Notes: generated by a model from the letters alone, not told the origin. Counted from the first letter of the stretch, positions 34,579-43,353 are shown. The stretch: DNA of 52,842 bases from Candidatus Heimdallarchaeota archaeon (GCA_023270155.1 JAGLTB010000030.1:1-52842), one strand, 5' to 3'. Numbers and translations: made by a program.

Positions 34579-34586
34579 TTATTTAT
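34579..34586 (-). promoter_or_regulatory. TATA-like box of tRNA-Arg
   Basis: ATAAATAA on the minus strand lies 25-32 bases before the first base of the mature tRNA, the usual archaeal spacing. Confidence 0.55.
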
Positions 34587-34603
34587 CTCTTTCTGAAATA
34601 ACT

Positions 34604-34609
34604 AAAAAA
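34604..34609 (-). terminator. T6 terminator of the coiled-coil gene
   Basis: Six T on the minus strand, about 30 bases after the stop of the 34640-35830 gene and before the tRNA promoter. Confidence 0.45.
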
Positions 34610-34639
34610 TAAGAGTTGTAGAAAGAACTTGCAACTTTT

Positions 34640-35830
34640 TTACCTAGGAAGACCGTTTTCCATCCAAGATTTTAGTAATCTTTCAAACTCGCTCTTCTTC
34701 TTAATGGTTTTAGTCTGGTAAGCATATATTTGTGACATTGCTAACCCTCCAAGTTCAATATAAGCTTCATCCATGTCACATATCGCTGCAACTCTTGCTT
34801 TCCAATTCTCATCTGTATCAGCTTGTTCTGCATATGATATGAATAATTTTAGGATTTTTTCGATTTTAGCAGAAACAGCTTTGCCCTCTGAAGTTGGTTT
34901 TTTTGTAACATCCACTTTCTTAGGTTCTTCGACTGGAACAGGTTTAGGTTTGGGTTTTTCTGGTTCAGTTTTTGGTACGGATGCTGGTTCAGAGGTTGGT
35001 ACGGTTTCAGGTGTTGCCTTCTCAATTTCCTCAGGCTCAGCAAAGAGTTTTTCTTTAATTATAGGTTTGGAAGATGTTGGTGTAGATGCAGTTGAGGTGG
35101 ACGGAGTATCAAACTGAATTTGATCAGGAGAAATTGTTTCCGATACTGTTTCTTCTTTAACTTTCACTGGAGTTTCAATTTTGGAAGCGGTTGGTTGAGT
35201 AGATGTTGCTATTAGTTCAGTGGGAACAGTAAAACCAATATCTGTTGGTATCTGTTTACCATCGATTACAGCGAGTAAACCTCTTTCTATGTCCTGTATT
35301 AATGAACGTAAAGAGGGATTTTCTGATCCAACCTTAAGCATTTTATCTTTGAGAGTTTGACTACCAGCAACCATCATGCTGAGTTTCTTTTTTAGTTCTT
35401 GATTTTCAGAAGATAATTTCTCTCCCCCTTCCTCTGCTTCATGTTCAATGTCTCCAATTGAATCCATTAAAGCATGCATTTGTATTTTTAGTTCCTCTCT
35501 TTCTGCATTGAATAAATCTTGCTCTAACTTTGTTTCTTCAATTTCTTTATCTAATTTTGCTTTTTCTTCTTGTAAAGAATCTCTTTCTGATTGTAAATCC
35601 TCAACTACTTTGGAAAGATGATCAAGTTCTGTTGTTAATTCCTGCACTTTATCATCTGATTGAGATTGTTCCATCTTTTCTTGCAACTTCTCAAACATTT
35701 TGATTCGTCGCATTGCTAATTGAGGAGTAATATTCTCTTTTTGCATAAAATTAAGAATATATTCCAAATCATGAGGTTGGATATTATACTTCTTAAACAA
35801 GTCCTCTATTGAGATTTGAGTTTCTGTCAT
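34640..35830 (-). CDS. cytosolic coiled-coil protein with Pro/Thr-rich linker
   Basis: About 396 residues from ATG 35830, preferred to TTG 35839 because of GAGGGTT just upstream. Layout: a short helical head (1-50), a long coiled coil (about 50-135) and a second helical block (about 140-190). A low-complexity P/T/S/E/K linker (about 200-320) follows, then a compact helical C-terminal domain (about 322-396, KIEKILKLFISYAEQ to the end). There is no signal or membrane segment. No family is recognised; the build suits a scaffold or filament-associated protein. A T6 run follows the gene. Confidence 0.72.
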   Translation of the reverse strand: MTETQISIEDLFKKYNIQPHDLEYILNFMQKENITPQLAMRRIKMFEKLQEKMEQSQSDDKVQELTTELDHLSKVVEDLQSERDSLQEEKAKLDKEIEETKLEQDLFNAEREELKIQMHALMDSIGDIEHEAEEGGEKLSSENQELKKKLSMMVAGSQTLKDKMLKVGSENPSLRSLIQDIERGLLAVIDGKQIPTDIGFTVPTELIATSTQPTASKIETPVKVKEETVSETISPDQIQFDTPSTSTASTPTSSKPIIKEKLFAEPEEIEKATPETVPTSEPASVPKTEPEKPKPKPVPVEEPKKVDVTKKPTSEGKAVSAKIEKILKLFISYAEQADTDENWKARVAAICDMDEAYIELGGLAMSQIYAYQTKTIKKKSEFERLLKSWMENGLPR

Positions 35831-35963
35831 AACCCTCAAGTGATATTAAAACTGTTAAGATTTAATAAAGTTTAGTTAATTGAAATTGAAAAGCAAATGT
35901 TTTTTTATTCGGAATACCAATTAACCAAAGTGGTGAATACATTTGGTAGAGCTTAGAGGATTG

Positions 35964-36974
35964 ATGATAAACAGATTAATTGTTTTATTACAGATAATTA
36001 TTTTTCCAACATATTTCTACCTGTGGGCATGGTTGGGACCATACCCCAATAGTTTAGCAGGTTTCTTCTTTTGGAGAGAATCAACTACTAGTCCTTTTGG
36101 AGCAACAGGAGACATGGTTATTCTAAAAATTGTTGCACCACTGATTTTTGCTTTACCGTTTACATTAGCATCTTTAGTAAGAGCTAATAGAATTTCGAAC
36201 TCTTATGAATTAATGTGGAGAGCTTTGGGAAAAGTAAGAATTGATACAAAGATTTTCTACTTTGTAAATGCAATATTTTGTTTGTTTTTCTTTATACTGC
36301 CATTTGGATCACCAATCATTGCTGTTTTTGGAGCATTTTTTGCAGTGAAATTAATTTTATATACGTTTGGTGTCAAGAAGAACATACCAGCTCTTCTTAT
36401 TGTTATTCCTGGCTTATTTTTAGCAGCTATTCCACTAATGGTAACTATTGCATTTTATAGTGAATTCACTTTAGTTATTCAACCCATTTGGGAAACTTGG
36501 GTACAATTTTCACCAGTCTTCTATGGGGTGGTATTATGTCTAGCTTGCGCTATCGCTATAGGTAATTTCTTTATTCTTCTACGAGAAGGAGCATCACAGG
36601 TTTCGTATACAAAAGAAGTTACCGATAGAATAGGATTGATAATTAAAATAGCTTTATTTGGGGGGATATTAGCTCTTTTTGGTACTGTGGATAAATGGGA
36701 ATCAGCAGGTACTACAATGTTCATAATTAACATAATAGCTGTAGTCCTTAGTGGTTTTGAAACTTTCATCAGATGGAGAAAGAAGCTTTCAAAAGAAACA
36801 GGAGGAGGAGGAAGAATTATGGTCCTACTCTTTATTGCAGTTAATTTTGTAGTAAGGTATGTTGCAAAACCAGAAGCAGCAATTACAGCTATTGTAACTG
36901 TGTCAGCTTGCGTGTTCTTTGTTCTCTTTATTCTTGCTTATAGATATGCTACAGATGAAACATTATTTGAATAA
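35964..36974 (+). CDS. polytopic membrane protein, unknown
   Basis: About 336 residues with eight to ten hydrophobic segments spread over the whole length and short polar loops, including WRALGKVRID and a WRKKLSKETGGGG loop. No transporter motif is recognised. ATG 35964 has GAGGA close upstream; an in-frame TTG at 35943 is an alternative. It is followed after about 110 bases by the ATPase subunit E gene on the same strand, but that gap holds a separate TATA-like stretch, so cotranscription is uncertain. Confidence 0.65.
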   Translation: MINRLIVLLQIIIFPTYFYLWAWLGPYPNSLAGFFFWRESTTSPFGATGDMVILKIVAPLIFALPFTLASLVRANRISNSYELMWRALGKVRIDTKIFYFVNAIFCLFFFILPFGSPIIAVFGAFFAVKLILYTFGVKKNIPALLIVIPGLFLAAIPLMVTIAFYSEFTLVIQPIWETWVQFSPVFYGVVLCLACAIAIGNFFILLREGASQVSYTKEVTDRIGLIIKIALFGGILALFGTVDKWESAGTTMFIINIIAVVLSGFETFIRWRKKLSKETGGGGRIMVLLFIAVNFVVRYVAKPEAAITAIVTVSACVFFVLFILAYRYATDETLFE

Positions 36975-37086
36975 AAAACGAGACAATTTAAGATAAAAAC
37001 GAAATTAAACATTCGTAACATAATTTTTATAAGCAAACTTTTCAAACCCTAAACAAATTCTCCAATGCTGTAAAGATGTGTTATTA

Positions 37087-37725
37087 ATGAGTGAAGAGCA
37101 ATTCAATCCTGAGATAACAAAAAAGATTGAAGAAAATACAGAAATACTTATACAAAAAATCTTAGCTGAACAAAAGGAAGAGATTGATAAGATTAACAAA
37201 GAGACTAACGAAAAAATCAAGTTAATCGAGGAAGACATCGTTAAAGAAGCTGAGATTGAAGCCGAAACTGAATTCTTGAAAGAGAAAGCTATGCACGATT
37301 TAGATCTTCGTCTAAAAATTACAAAATTCAGAGATGAAATAGTAGACGAATTCGTTCAGAAGGTGAATAAAAAAATAAAATCTCTAATAGAAACTAAAGA
37401 ATATGAAAAAAGTTTGAAAAACTTAATTTCAGAAGCTATCGTTACTCTCAAACAGCAGGAAATAAGCGTTTATTGTCGAAAAGAGGACAAAAGCATTCTA
37501 TCTAAACAGTTTCTAGATTCAATATCGGCTGAAATAAAGAAAGAGCAGAAATTAGACGTTAAAATAAATGTTTCAGAAAGATACATCACAAATATAGGAG
37601 GGGTCATTATGGAAACTAGTGATGGAAAAATCAGTATTAATAACACTTATGAGAAGCGTATAGAAAGGTCATTAGAAGAGCTAAAGAGAGGACTTTCTTT
37701 AATGCTTATTCAAGAAGAAGGTTGA
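37087..37725 (+). CDS. atpE: A/V-type ATP synthase subunit E
   Basis: About 212 residues: a long N-terminal helix rich in E/K/I (peripheral stalk) and a compact C-terminal domain with SVYCRKED, YITNIGGVIMETSDGKISINNTYEKRIE and a final helix, as in subunit E. It forms the peripheral stalk with subunit G/H that holds the catalytic head. ATG 37087 is chosen over GTG 37078. In most archaea it lies in a large ATPase operon; here no other ATPase subunit is in the window. TAATTTTTATAAGC upstream is a likely TATA region. Confidence 0.87.
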   Translation: MSEEQFNPEITKKIEENTEILIQKILAEQKEEIDKINKETNEKIKLIEEDIVKEAEIEAETEFLKEKAMHDLDLRLKITKFRDEIVDEFVQKVNKKIKSLIETKEYEKSLKNLISEAIVTLKQQEISVYCRKEDKSILSKQFLDSISAEIKKEQKLDVKINVSERYITNIGGVIMETSDGKISINNTYEKRIERSLEELKRGLSLMLIQEEG

Positions 37726-37730
37726 ACAAG

Positions 37731-38363
37731 ATGAGTAAAAATTTTGGTTTGAAAGTAGGTTTGTGTTTAATTATTGCTTTATTTGCTACAACTCCGTTTT
37801 CAAACGTATCCAACGCAATAGTTTCCTTGCCAATTACAGAAAATACATTTTCCCAAACAGGAGAACTTATACAAGCTTTTAATGGTAACATGTCTGATAC
37901 CTCTATCATCAGGGGTGATACAATCTATTTTTATGCTACATTAGCTAATTTAGGTGATCAATCAGTAACAGTGATTTCTCTTAATGCGGAATTTGTGCAT
38001 GCAGAAAATAGTACCCAATTTAATAGAAGGTATACTGTGGAATTTGATAGGGATCACAGATCAATTGGTCCAGAAGACTCATTTACTGCTACTATGGAGG
38101 AAGTAATAACAAATGCAGAAGCAAGTTACTATGTTTCAATATTTTTTGTTGCTGAAAATGTCTATGACGAAAGCAGTGATTTTGGTCCTCCTGCATTAAA
38201 CTATACAGCTGTTGAAGATGTCCTTGTTTCTGTAGTTGATTTGGGGAGTTCTTCTAATGTTATAATAGGTATTGGTATAACTTTCGGTGTAATTGTACTA
38301 ATTGTCATTGGTATAATTGTTTATGGCTGGTTGAAAGAGAAGCTTTCAAAACGAAAATATTAG
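37731..38363 (+). CDS. membrane-anchored extracellular beta-domain protein
   Basis: About 210 residues from ATG 37731 (a TTG at 37722 would overlap the atpE stop). It has a signal peptide (about 1-30), an extracellular domain with beta-strand pattern and the phrase RGDTIYFYATLANLGDQSVTV that recalls CARDB-like adhesion domains, then one C-terminal membrane span (about 180-202) and a basic tail KEKLSKRKY. It follows atpE by five bases. No enzyme motif; probably a surface protein. Confidence 0.65.
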   Translation: MSKNFGLKVGLCLIIALFATTPFSNVSNAIVSLPITENTFSQTGELIQAFNGNMSDTSIIRGDTIYFYATLANLGDQSVTVISLNAEFVHAENSTQFNRRYTVEFDRDHRSIGPEDSFTATMEEVITNAEASYYVSIFFVAENVYDESSDFGPPALNYTAVEDVLVSVVDLGSSSNVIIGIGITFGVIVLIVIGIIVYGWLKEKLSKRKY

Positions 38364-38372
38364 AGATTATCT

Positions 38373-38843
38373 TCAAGCTAATTTTACTGACCAGCTTTTT
38401 GGTTGGTAAACTATTCCTTCCTTTTTTAGCTGTAAAAGTATTTTTTCCAATTGTGATCTGGAGATGTTAAAAAATGAGCAATTCCTTAAAATATCATCCA
38501 AAATCTCTGTTTTGCTTTCCTTTAAAACTAGAATCACTGTATCAGAAATTGAAGCAGCAGGCAAATCAAACATTTCAAATTCCTTGTTTTCATGAATTGC
38601 TATAATTTGTGATATATCATTCTCATCCACTTCCGCTAAATCAAAAAATTTCTCTGCAAGTGTTACTGAAAGTTTCTGCCTATTTAGGAATTTTTCACAT
38701 ATTGAAACACGTTTATCATAAATAACTGCTTCACCAATTGTATATGTTATTATTTTTCCACAAGTTTTACAGAAACGAAACATGTACTCTTCTGGAATAT
38801 CATTAATAGTTTCACAACTATCACATCGAAAAACTATTTTCAT
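38373..38843 (-). CDS. zinc-ribbon and winged-helix protein
   Basis: 156 residues. The N-terminus has a zinc ribbon (CDSC near residue 7, CKTC near 25). The C-terminal 50 residues look like a winged helix (SRSQLEKILLQLKKEGIVYQPKSW), similar in style to the C-terminal winged helix of MCM proteins. The middle is helical and acidic. It overlaps the TrmI gene upstream by four bases (ATGA), so the two are probably cotranslated. The function is unknown; nucleic-acid binding is likely. Confidence 0.72.
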   Translation of the reverse strand: MKIVFRCDSCETINDIPEEYMFRFCKTCGKIITYTIGEAVIYDKRVSICEKFLNRQKLSVTLAEKFFDLAEVDENDISQIIAIHENKEFEMFDLPAASISDTVILVLKESKTEILDDILRNCSFFNISRSQLEKILLQLKKEGIVYQPKSWSVKLA

Positions 38844-39655
38844 TTCTGCACCATTTTCGTACGTTTTCTAGCAAAAATCAAGAAACCTGTATGCCCTATA
38901 ATTCTTGTTTGAGGTCGAATCGCATTGGTTTTAAGCTGTAACTCCCTTTTAATAGTCTCAAAACATATGATATCTCCAAAATCATATTCTTTGAGTTCAT
39001 GGTAGGTCCTTTCTATTTGATTGTAAGTAGGTATAAAAATAGAAACTGTTCCACTAGAACGTAAAGAACTATAAGCATGAGGGATTATTTCCTCAGGACT
39101 AGCTAAGTCCAAAACTATCGCATCAACATCTTCTTCATCGAATCCTTCAATCGCATCTTGCAGTTTAAGGGTTATAGCATCATTAAGCCCTAATTTTTTT
39201 ATGTTGTTTGTAGATGTTTTGAAAGCTTGTTCTCTATTTTCATAACTGTATATATGACCATTAGGCCTTACATAGCTAGCTAAGATTGAGGTTAAACCCC
39301 CACTTCCTGTACCTGTTTCAATAACTCTTGAACCTGGTTTTATATCTCCATACAGCAAAATTAAACCCGCATCTTTTGGATAAATAATTTGAGAACTATG
39401 AGAAATTTTTGATAAGAAGTCTATTTGTAAAGGCTTGTAAATACTAACAGCAGTAGATTTACTTGTGAAAATACGTATACCATAAGGTTTTCCTATTACT
39501 TCATCAAATTCAATGAAACCTTTGTGGCAATGAAACTGTTTTCCACTTTCAACTTTGGTAACCCATCTTTTGTGTTCATTTAGAACAACTAGTACATAAG
39601 AGCCATCAGAGATAATGTTATCAGTGTTCTTATCAGAGGAAGTCATTTGGTACAT
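38840..39655 (-). CDS. trmI: tRNA (adenine-N1)-methyltransferase, TrmI type
   Basis: About 271 residues. A small beta-barrel N-terminal domain (about 1-90) is followed by a Rossmann methyltransferase with the SAM motif VIETGTGSGGLTSILA and the catalytic-site segment DAIVLDLASPEE. The archaeal enzyme makes m1A at positions 57 and 58 of the T-loop as a homotetramer. ATG 39655; an ATG three codons later is possible. It overlaps the zinc-ribbon gene by four bases. The T-loop is also interrupted by an intron in the tRNA gene at 34430-34554. Confidence 0.93.
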   Translation of the reverse strand: MYQMTSSDKNTDNIISDGSYVLVVLNEHKRWVTKVESGKQFHCHKGFIEFDEVIGKPYGIRIFTSKSTAVSIYKPLQIDFLSKISHSSQIIYPKDAGLILLYGDIKPGSRVIETGTGSGGLTSILASYVRPNGHIYSYENREQAFKTSTNNIKKLGLNDAITLKLQDAIEGFDEEDVDAIVLDLASPEEIIPHAYSSLRSSGTVSIFIPTYNQIERTYHELKEYDFGDIICFETIKRELQLKTNAIRPQTRIIGHTGFLIFARKRTKMVQK

Positions 39656-39771
39656 TTATAATAGAAAAAAAACAATATAAATTCTATTTGGTATTGCTTT
39701 TTTTGATATTTTCTTTGTATCTATACGTTTTATTAATACCTTCAATTTAACATAATTAATAGTAAAATAAG

Positions 39772-39784
39772 AAAAAAGGAAAAA
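39772..39784 (-). terminator. T-rich terminator of the cDPGS-like gene
   Basis: On the minus strand, T5 and T6 runs (plus-strand A runs at 39780-39784 and 39772-39777) directly follow the stop codon. Confidence 0.5.
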
Positions 39785-41110
39785 TTAGAGAAAGCCCTTT
39801 TCTTCTAAAATGTCTTTTAATTTGGGATATCCTATTTCTTCAAGTTCGTACTTAACTCTGGCAATAGGTTTGTTAACGTTCACTAGTCTTGTTATATCTA
39901 TAGGAGTTGCAGAAACAACAACATCACAATCTGTGTTGTTTATCGTATCCTCAAGATCTTTAAGCTGTTGTTCAAAGTAGCCCATTGCCGGCAATAGAGT
40001 ACCAATGTCAGGATAATGATCGAAAGTTTCTTTCATACTTCCAACAAGATAGGGTCGAGGATCAATTAGTTCTTTAGCACCATATCGTCTAGCTGCTACA
40101 ATTCCAGCTCCATATTTCATTCCCCCATGAGTTAATGTTGGACCATCTTCTATAACCAAAACTCGTTTTCCTTTTACTAATTCAGGTTTATCCACGAAAA
40201 TAGGGGAAGAAGCCTCTACAATAATAGCTTCGGGGTTTACTTTTCGTATGTTCTCTTCTAGCTGCATAACATTCTTGTAGTCAGTTGTTGCAATTTTGTT
40301 TACTACTACAACATCTGCTAAATTTAGAGTTGTTTCTCCTGGATGATATCGAAGTTCATGTCCAACACGGTGTGGATCCGCTACAACTATTTGTAAATCA
40401 GGTTTATAGAACGAGAAATCATTATTACCTCCATCCCACAAGATTATATCCGCTTCTTTTTCCGCTTCTCTTAGGATTGCTTCATAATCAACTCCAGAAT
40501 AGATTACCAAACCTCTATCAATATAGGGTTCATATTCTTCTCTTTCTTCAATAGTTGTCTCATGCTTATCTAAATCAGAATAATCAGCGAATCTTTGCAC
40601 AGCTTGCTTTGCCAAATCTCCATAAGGCATGGGATGACGTATTGCTACGACTTTCTTTCCAGCATCATGAAGTAGTTGAACGATTTTTCTTGAGGTTTGA
40701 GATTTACCACTTCCAGTCCTTACGGCACAAACACTAATTAGAGGTTTGATACTCTTAATCATGGTTCCTTTAGTTCCTAGTAGGGAGAAAGCAGGACCAA
40801 GCGCATTAACTAGAGATGCTTTGTGCATCACATATTCATGTGAAACATCTGAATATGAGAAAACGACTTCATCTATATCTAGATCAATAATTAACCGAGA
40901 TAATTCGCTCTCATCATAGATAGGGATGCCTTCTGGATATAAATCTCCTGAGAGCTCAGCAGGATATTTACGATCAACAATATCTGGGATTTGTGTAGCT
41001 GTAAAAGCAACTACTTCATACATTTCATTTGTTCTAAAATAAGTATTGAAATTATGAAAATCCCTTCCAGCTGCACCCATAATTATTATTTTACGTCTCT
41101 TTATTTCCAT
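39785..41110 (-). CDS. cyclic 2,3-diphosphoglycerate synthetase-like GTPase
   Basis: 441 residues. The N-terminal region contains IIMGAAGRDFHNFN, typical of this archaeal family. A central P-loop (RTGSGKS, near residues 131-137) and DVVVVNKIATTDY follow, as in cDPGS of thermophilic methanogens. The Methanothermus enzyme makes cyclic 2,3-diphosphoglycerate, a thermoprotectant, but homologues are widespread in organisms not known to make it, and the reaction here is uncertain. T-rich runs follow the stop. It stands alone between TrmI and a small membrane protein. Confidence 0.85.
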   Translation of the reverse strand: MEIKRRKIIIMGAAGRDFHNFNTYFRTNEMYEVVAFTATQIPDIVDRKYPAELSGDLYPEGIPIYDESELSRLIIDLDIDEVVFSYSDVSHEYVMHKASLVNALGPAFSLLGTKGTMIKSIKPLISVCAVRTGSGKSQTSRKIVQLLHDAGKKVVAIRHPMPYGDLAKQAVQRFADYSDLDKHETTIEEREEYEPYIDRGLVIYSGVDYEAILREAEKEADIILWDGGNNDFSFYKPDLQIVVADPHRVGHELRYHPGETTLNLADVVVVNKIATTDYKNVMQLEENIRKVNPEAIIVEASSPIFVDKPELVKGKRVLVIEDGPTLTHGGMKYGAGIVAARRYGAKELIDPRPYLVGSMKETFDHYPDIGTLLPAMGYFEQQLKDLEDTINNTDCDVVVSATPIDITRLVNVNKPIARVKYELEEIGYPKLKDILEEKGFL

Positions 41111-41197
41111 AATTATCGCCTTAGCTTCTTATGTTTCGAACTACTAGCCTATCTTAAAAAATTTATGTTTACACAGCTAATAAATACAGGAAGATAC

Positions 41198-41440
41198 TTA
41201 GCTTTCCTTTTGTTGTTTTGAAATTTTCTTATTAATTCGCTTCTGAATTAAGAAAATTGAACCAATTGAAACAAAAAGACCCAGAAAAGTTGCAACGATT
41301 AGAGCTATATTCCTAATCTTCTGTGGGGAATTTTGTGAAGAAAACAAAGCAATTATCATCCCCCCTACGCTAAAAAGAAAGGGAGCAGTAAGTGCAAAAG
41401 CAAGCATCTTTTTGGTCACTATTGGATCTTTTTCTTCCAT
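41198..41440 (-). CDS. small two-span membrane protein
   Basis: 80 residues with two hydrophobic segments (about 14-33 and 45-66) and a basic C-terminus (QKRINKKISKQQKES), which places both ends in the cytosol. It has a proper ATG and lies in a stretch otherwise without genes, codirectional with its neighbours. No family recognised. Confidence 0.6.
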   Translation of the reverse strand: MEEKDPIVTKKMLAFALTAPFLFSVGGMIIALFSSQNSPQKIRNIALIVATFLGLFVSIGSIFLIQKRINKKISKQQKES

Positions 41441-41508
41441 TTCATACTACCTCTCTATTTATTAAATATAGATTTATTGTTAGAACTTTACTATTAAGAT
41501 ATCAGAAT

Positions 41509-42090
41509 TTATCCTCTTGATTTCGAAAAATAATAACAAGCGATTGTTATTACGTGTGAAGCAAGATAGTCTCTCTTTCCTAAACTTATAGGGGATGCAC
41601 CTATATTGAATAATTCCTCTTCTTGTTTCTGTGGAAGGTCGTGTTGACTTCCTAGAACAAAACAAATAGATTTTTCTTTTATTGTTGTATCATCGTATTC
41701 TTCCAATGATTTTCCTTCAGGTGTAAAATAGTAGAATACGCTATTCTTTGCTAGATTTTTCAACAGTTCTTTAAAGAAAATCTTCTCAAATTTCAAACCA
41801 TATTCTTTTGGATTGGAAAGAATAGCAAGAAGTTCTCTTAAGGAATCTAATTCACTTCTAAGTTCATTTCTTATTGATGAAATGGGTATGTAAATAGCTG
41901 ATAATTCATTTGGATTCGAAAGATATAGGATAAGGTGAAAATCCTGGTTTGTTCTTTTTTGCCAGCGGTAAAGATTGAGTAAACAACGTGAAATTACATC
42001 AACTCTTTCTTGACCACCAACAATGGATTTTATTGTTTTTTTAGTCTCAGATCTGATTGTTGAAGAAGGCAAAAGGAAATACAACCTCAT
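41509..42090 (-). CDS. trmY: tRNA (pseudouridine-54 N1)-methyltransferase
   Basis: About 193 residues of the SPOUT class. The C-terminal knot carries ICFVLGSQHDLPQKQEEEL and GASPISLGKRDYLASHVITI, matching TrmY (FVLGDHxGF, SLGPxSLxADHCITI). TrmY methylates pseudouridine at position 54 of archaeal tRNA T-loops, giving m1-pseudouridine. Start ATG 42090 (MRLYFLLPSS, as in the family) rather than GTG 42105. It lies between a small membrane protein and the eS26 gene. Confidence 0.92.
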   Translation of the reverse strand: MRLYFLLPSSTIRSETKKTIKSIVGGQERVDVISRCLLNLYRWQKRTNQDFHLILYLSNPNELSAIYIPISSIRNELRSELDSLRELLAILSNPKEYGLKFEKIFFKELLKNLAKNSVFYYFTPEGKSLEEYDDTTIKEKSICFVLGSQHDLPQKQEEELFNIGASPISLGKRDYLASHVITIACYYFSKSRG

Positions 42091-42138
42091 TTTTTTCTCT
42101 CTCACATGAAATAAAGAAAAATATAGAATAGAACTTTA

Positions 42139-42411
42139 TTACCCGCGTCTTTCTTTTTTGGCTCTTATATTAGTCCGTCCTCTATGAATCGAGCATGAAA
42201 TACAATAATAGGCAATTTTTTGCTGACGTGGAATATGAGCTCCTTCTGCCCTTAGTTCCTTTGCAAGTCTATAATCAACTGCACTAGTATAGATAGTATA
42301 TTTCTTAGCTTTATCAGTTGGTACGAGGGCTCCACAACTATGACAGGTTTTCATAGAAGCGCGACCGCGTTTTCCACCTGACCTTCCCCCTGATTTACGT
42401 TTCTTAGGCAT
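42139..42411 (-). CDS. rps26e: 30S ribosomal protein eS26
   Basis: About 90 residues from ATG 42411 (MPKKRKSGG), with a GGTGAC site just before; an upstream in-frame codon at 42438 adds nine unlike residues. Seen: the basic N-terminus, CHSCGALVPTDKAKKY, and YYCISCSIHRGRTN; the two CxxC pairs bind zinc. eS26 lies near the mRNA exit and the 3' end of the small-subunit rRNA. It occurs in Crenarchaeota-related lineages, Asgard archaea and eukaryotes but not Euryarchaeota, which helps place this organism. Confidence 0.94.
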   Translation of the reverse strand: MPKKRKSGGRSGGKRGRASMKTCHSCGALVPTDKAKKYTIYTSAVDYRLAKELRAEGAHIPRQQKIAYYCISCSIHRGRTNIRAKKERRG

Positions 42412-42501
42412 TATATTGTCACCTTCATGAAAATACATCTATCTCCCAATTTCTAGAGAATGCTTTTAAATTTGTTGAAAAGAGAGCTGTAAAATAAGCT
42501 A

Positions 42502-42882
42502 CTAAGTTTTAGTTTCTTTATCAAAAAGCTTATTGAATGTTTCTTGTATATAATTCTCAGCTTCTTCCATAAGTTTATACCCAAGTTCTGTGATTTCGTA
42601 GTATTTTCTATCTATACGTTCTATTTCGTTTCTCATTTCAATTTTCCTAACTATACCCTCTCTCTCTAGCAAATACAGAATTGTATAGTTTGTGACAATT
42701 GCAGGACTAAAGTTAAATCTATTTTGAATTTCCTGTTTTAATTCATAAGCATATTTGGGTCCCTCTTTCAAAAGTTTCAAAATCCAAATCCACAAGAGAT
42801 CTATCGTTAGATTCTTTTCCAATCTTAAGAAAGCTTTTGAGTTTTTTACTTCTTTTAATAAATCATTCTCAGAAGAAGTCAT
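42502..42882 (-). CDS. PadR-family transcriptional regulator
   Basis: 126 residues. The N-terminal winged helix has LLKEGPKYAYELKQEIQNRF, IVTNYTILYLLEREGIV and DRKYYEITELGYKLMEE, the normal PadR pattern. A helical C-terminus follows (about 100-126). It probably binds DNA as a dimer and responds to a small molecule; no effector is apparent. It sits between the eS26 and uS19 genes, codirectional. Confidence 0.88.
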   Translation of the reverse strand: MTSSENDLLKEVKNSKAFLRLEKNLTIDLLWIWILKLLKEGPKYAYELKQEIQNRFNFSPAIVTNYTILYLLEREGIVRKIEMRNEIERIDRKYYEITELGYKLMEEAENYIQETFNKLFDKETKT

Positions 42883-42939
42883 CTTTTAATGAAATTCTCC
42901 ACTTGTTTAAAAGATTTAAGTAAAAGGGAAAGCAAAAAA

Positions 42940-43353
42940 CTATTTGAGTGGAACATAAAGTGAAGATCTTGTTGCTCCTATACCAGGTGCACCATGTCGA
43001 ACTATCTTGGTTGATGGTGAAAATTCTCCTAGCAAGTGTCCTATCATCTGAGGTTGAATCTCTACTTCGATGAATTCTTTTCCATTGTAGACAGCTACTA
43101 CTGCTCCAACCATTTCAGGTAGGATTGGCATATCTCTAACATGTGTTCGCACAACACCTTTTTCTCCCCTTTCTTGACCCTCCATTGCTCTTCTAATATC
43201 CTCTAGCAACTTCTTTCTTCTTGGTGTCCAGAATTCTTGACGAGAAAGACTTCTTCTTCTTCTTGAAGGTAGTAAGTCTAATACCTCGTCCATACTCATT
43301 TGTTTCAATTCCTCGAGAGTGTATCCTCTGTATCTAAATTTTCTAGATGACAC
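42940..43353 (-). CDS. rpsS: 30S ribosomal protein uS19
   Basis: 137 residues from GTG 43353. The archaeal N-terminal extension ([19 protein letters not shown]) leads to the conserved core: [31 protein letters not shown]-type sequence ([13 protein letters not shown]), [16 protein letters not shown] and the C-terminus [13 protein letters not shown]. It lies in the small subunit head. In nearly all archaea its gene is in the S10 operon between uL2 and uL22; here it is by itself. Confidence 0.95.
   Translation of the reverse strand: MSSRKFRYRGYTLEELKQMSMDEVLDLLPSRRRRSLSRQEFWTPRRKKLLEDIRRAMEGQERGEKGVVRTHVRDMPILPEMVGAVVAVYNGKEFIEVEIQPQMIGHLLGEFSPSTKIVRHGAPGIGATRSSLYVPLK

Noticed and set aside
36278-36460. 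Small frame inside the polytopic membrane protein gene
   Set aside because: A shadow frame of a hydrophobic coding region; no start signal of its own.
40285-40737. Plus-strand frames opposite the cDPGS-like gene
   Set aside because: Leu/His-rich composition is the mirror of the real minus-strand gene, and no signal precedes them.
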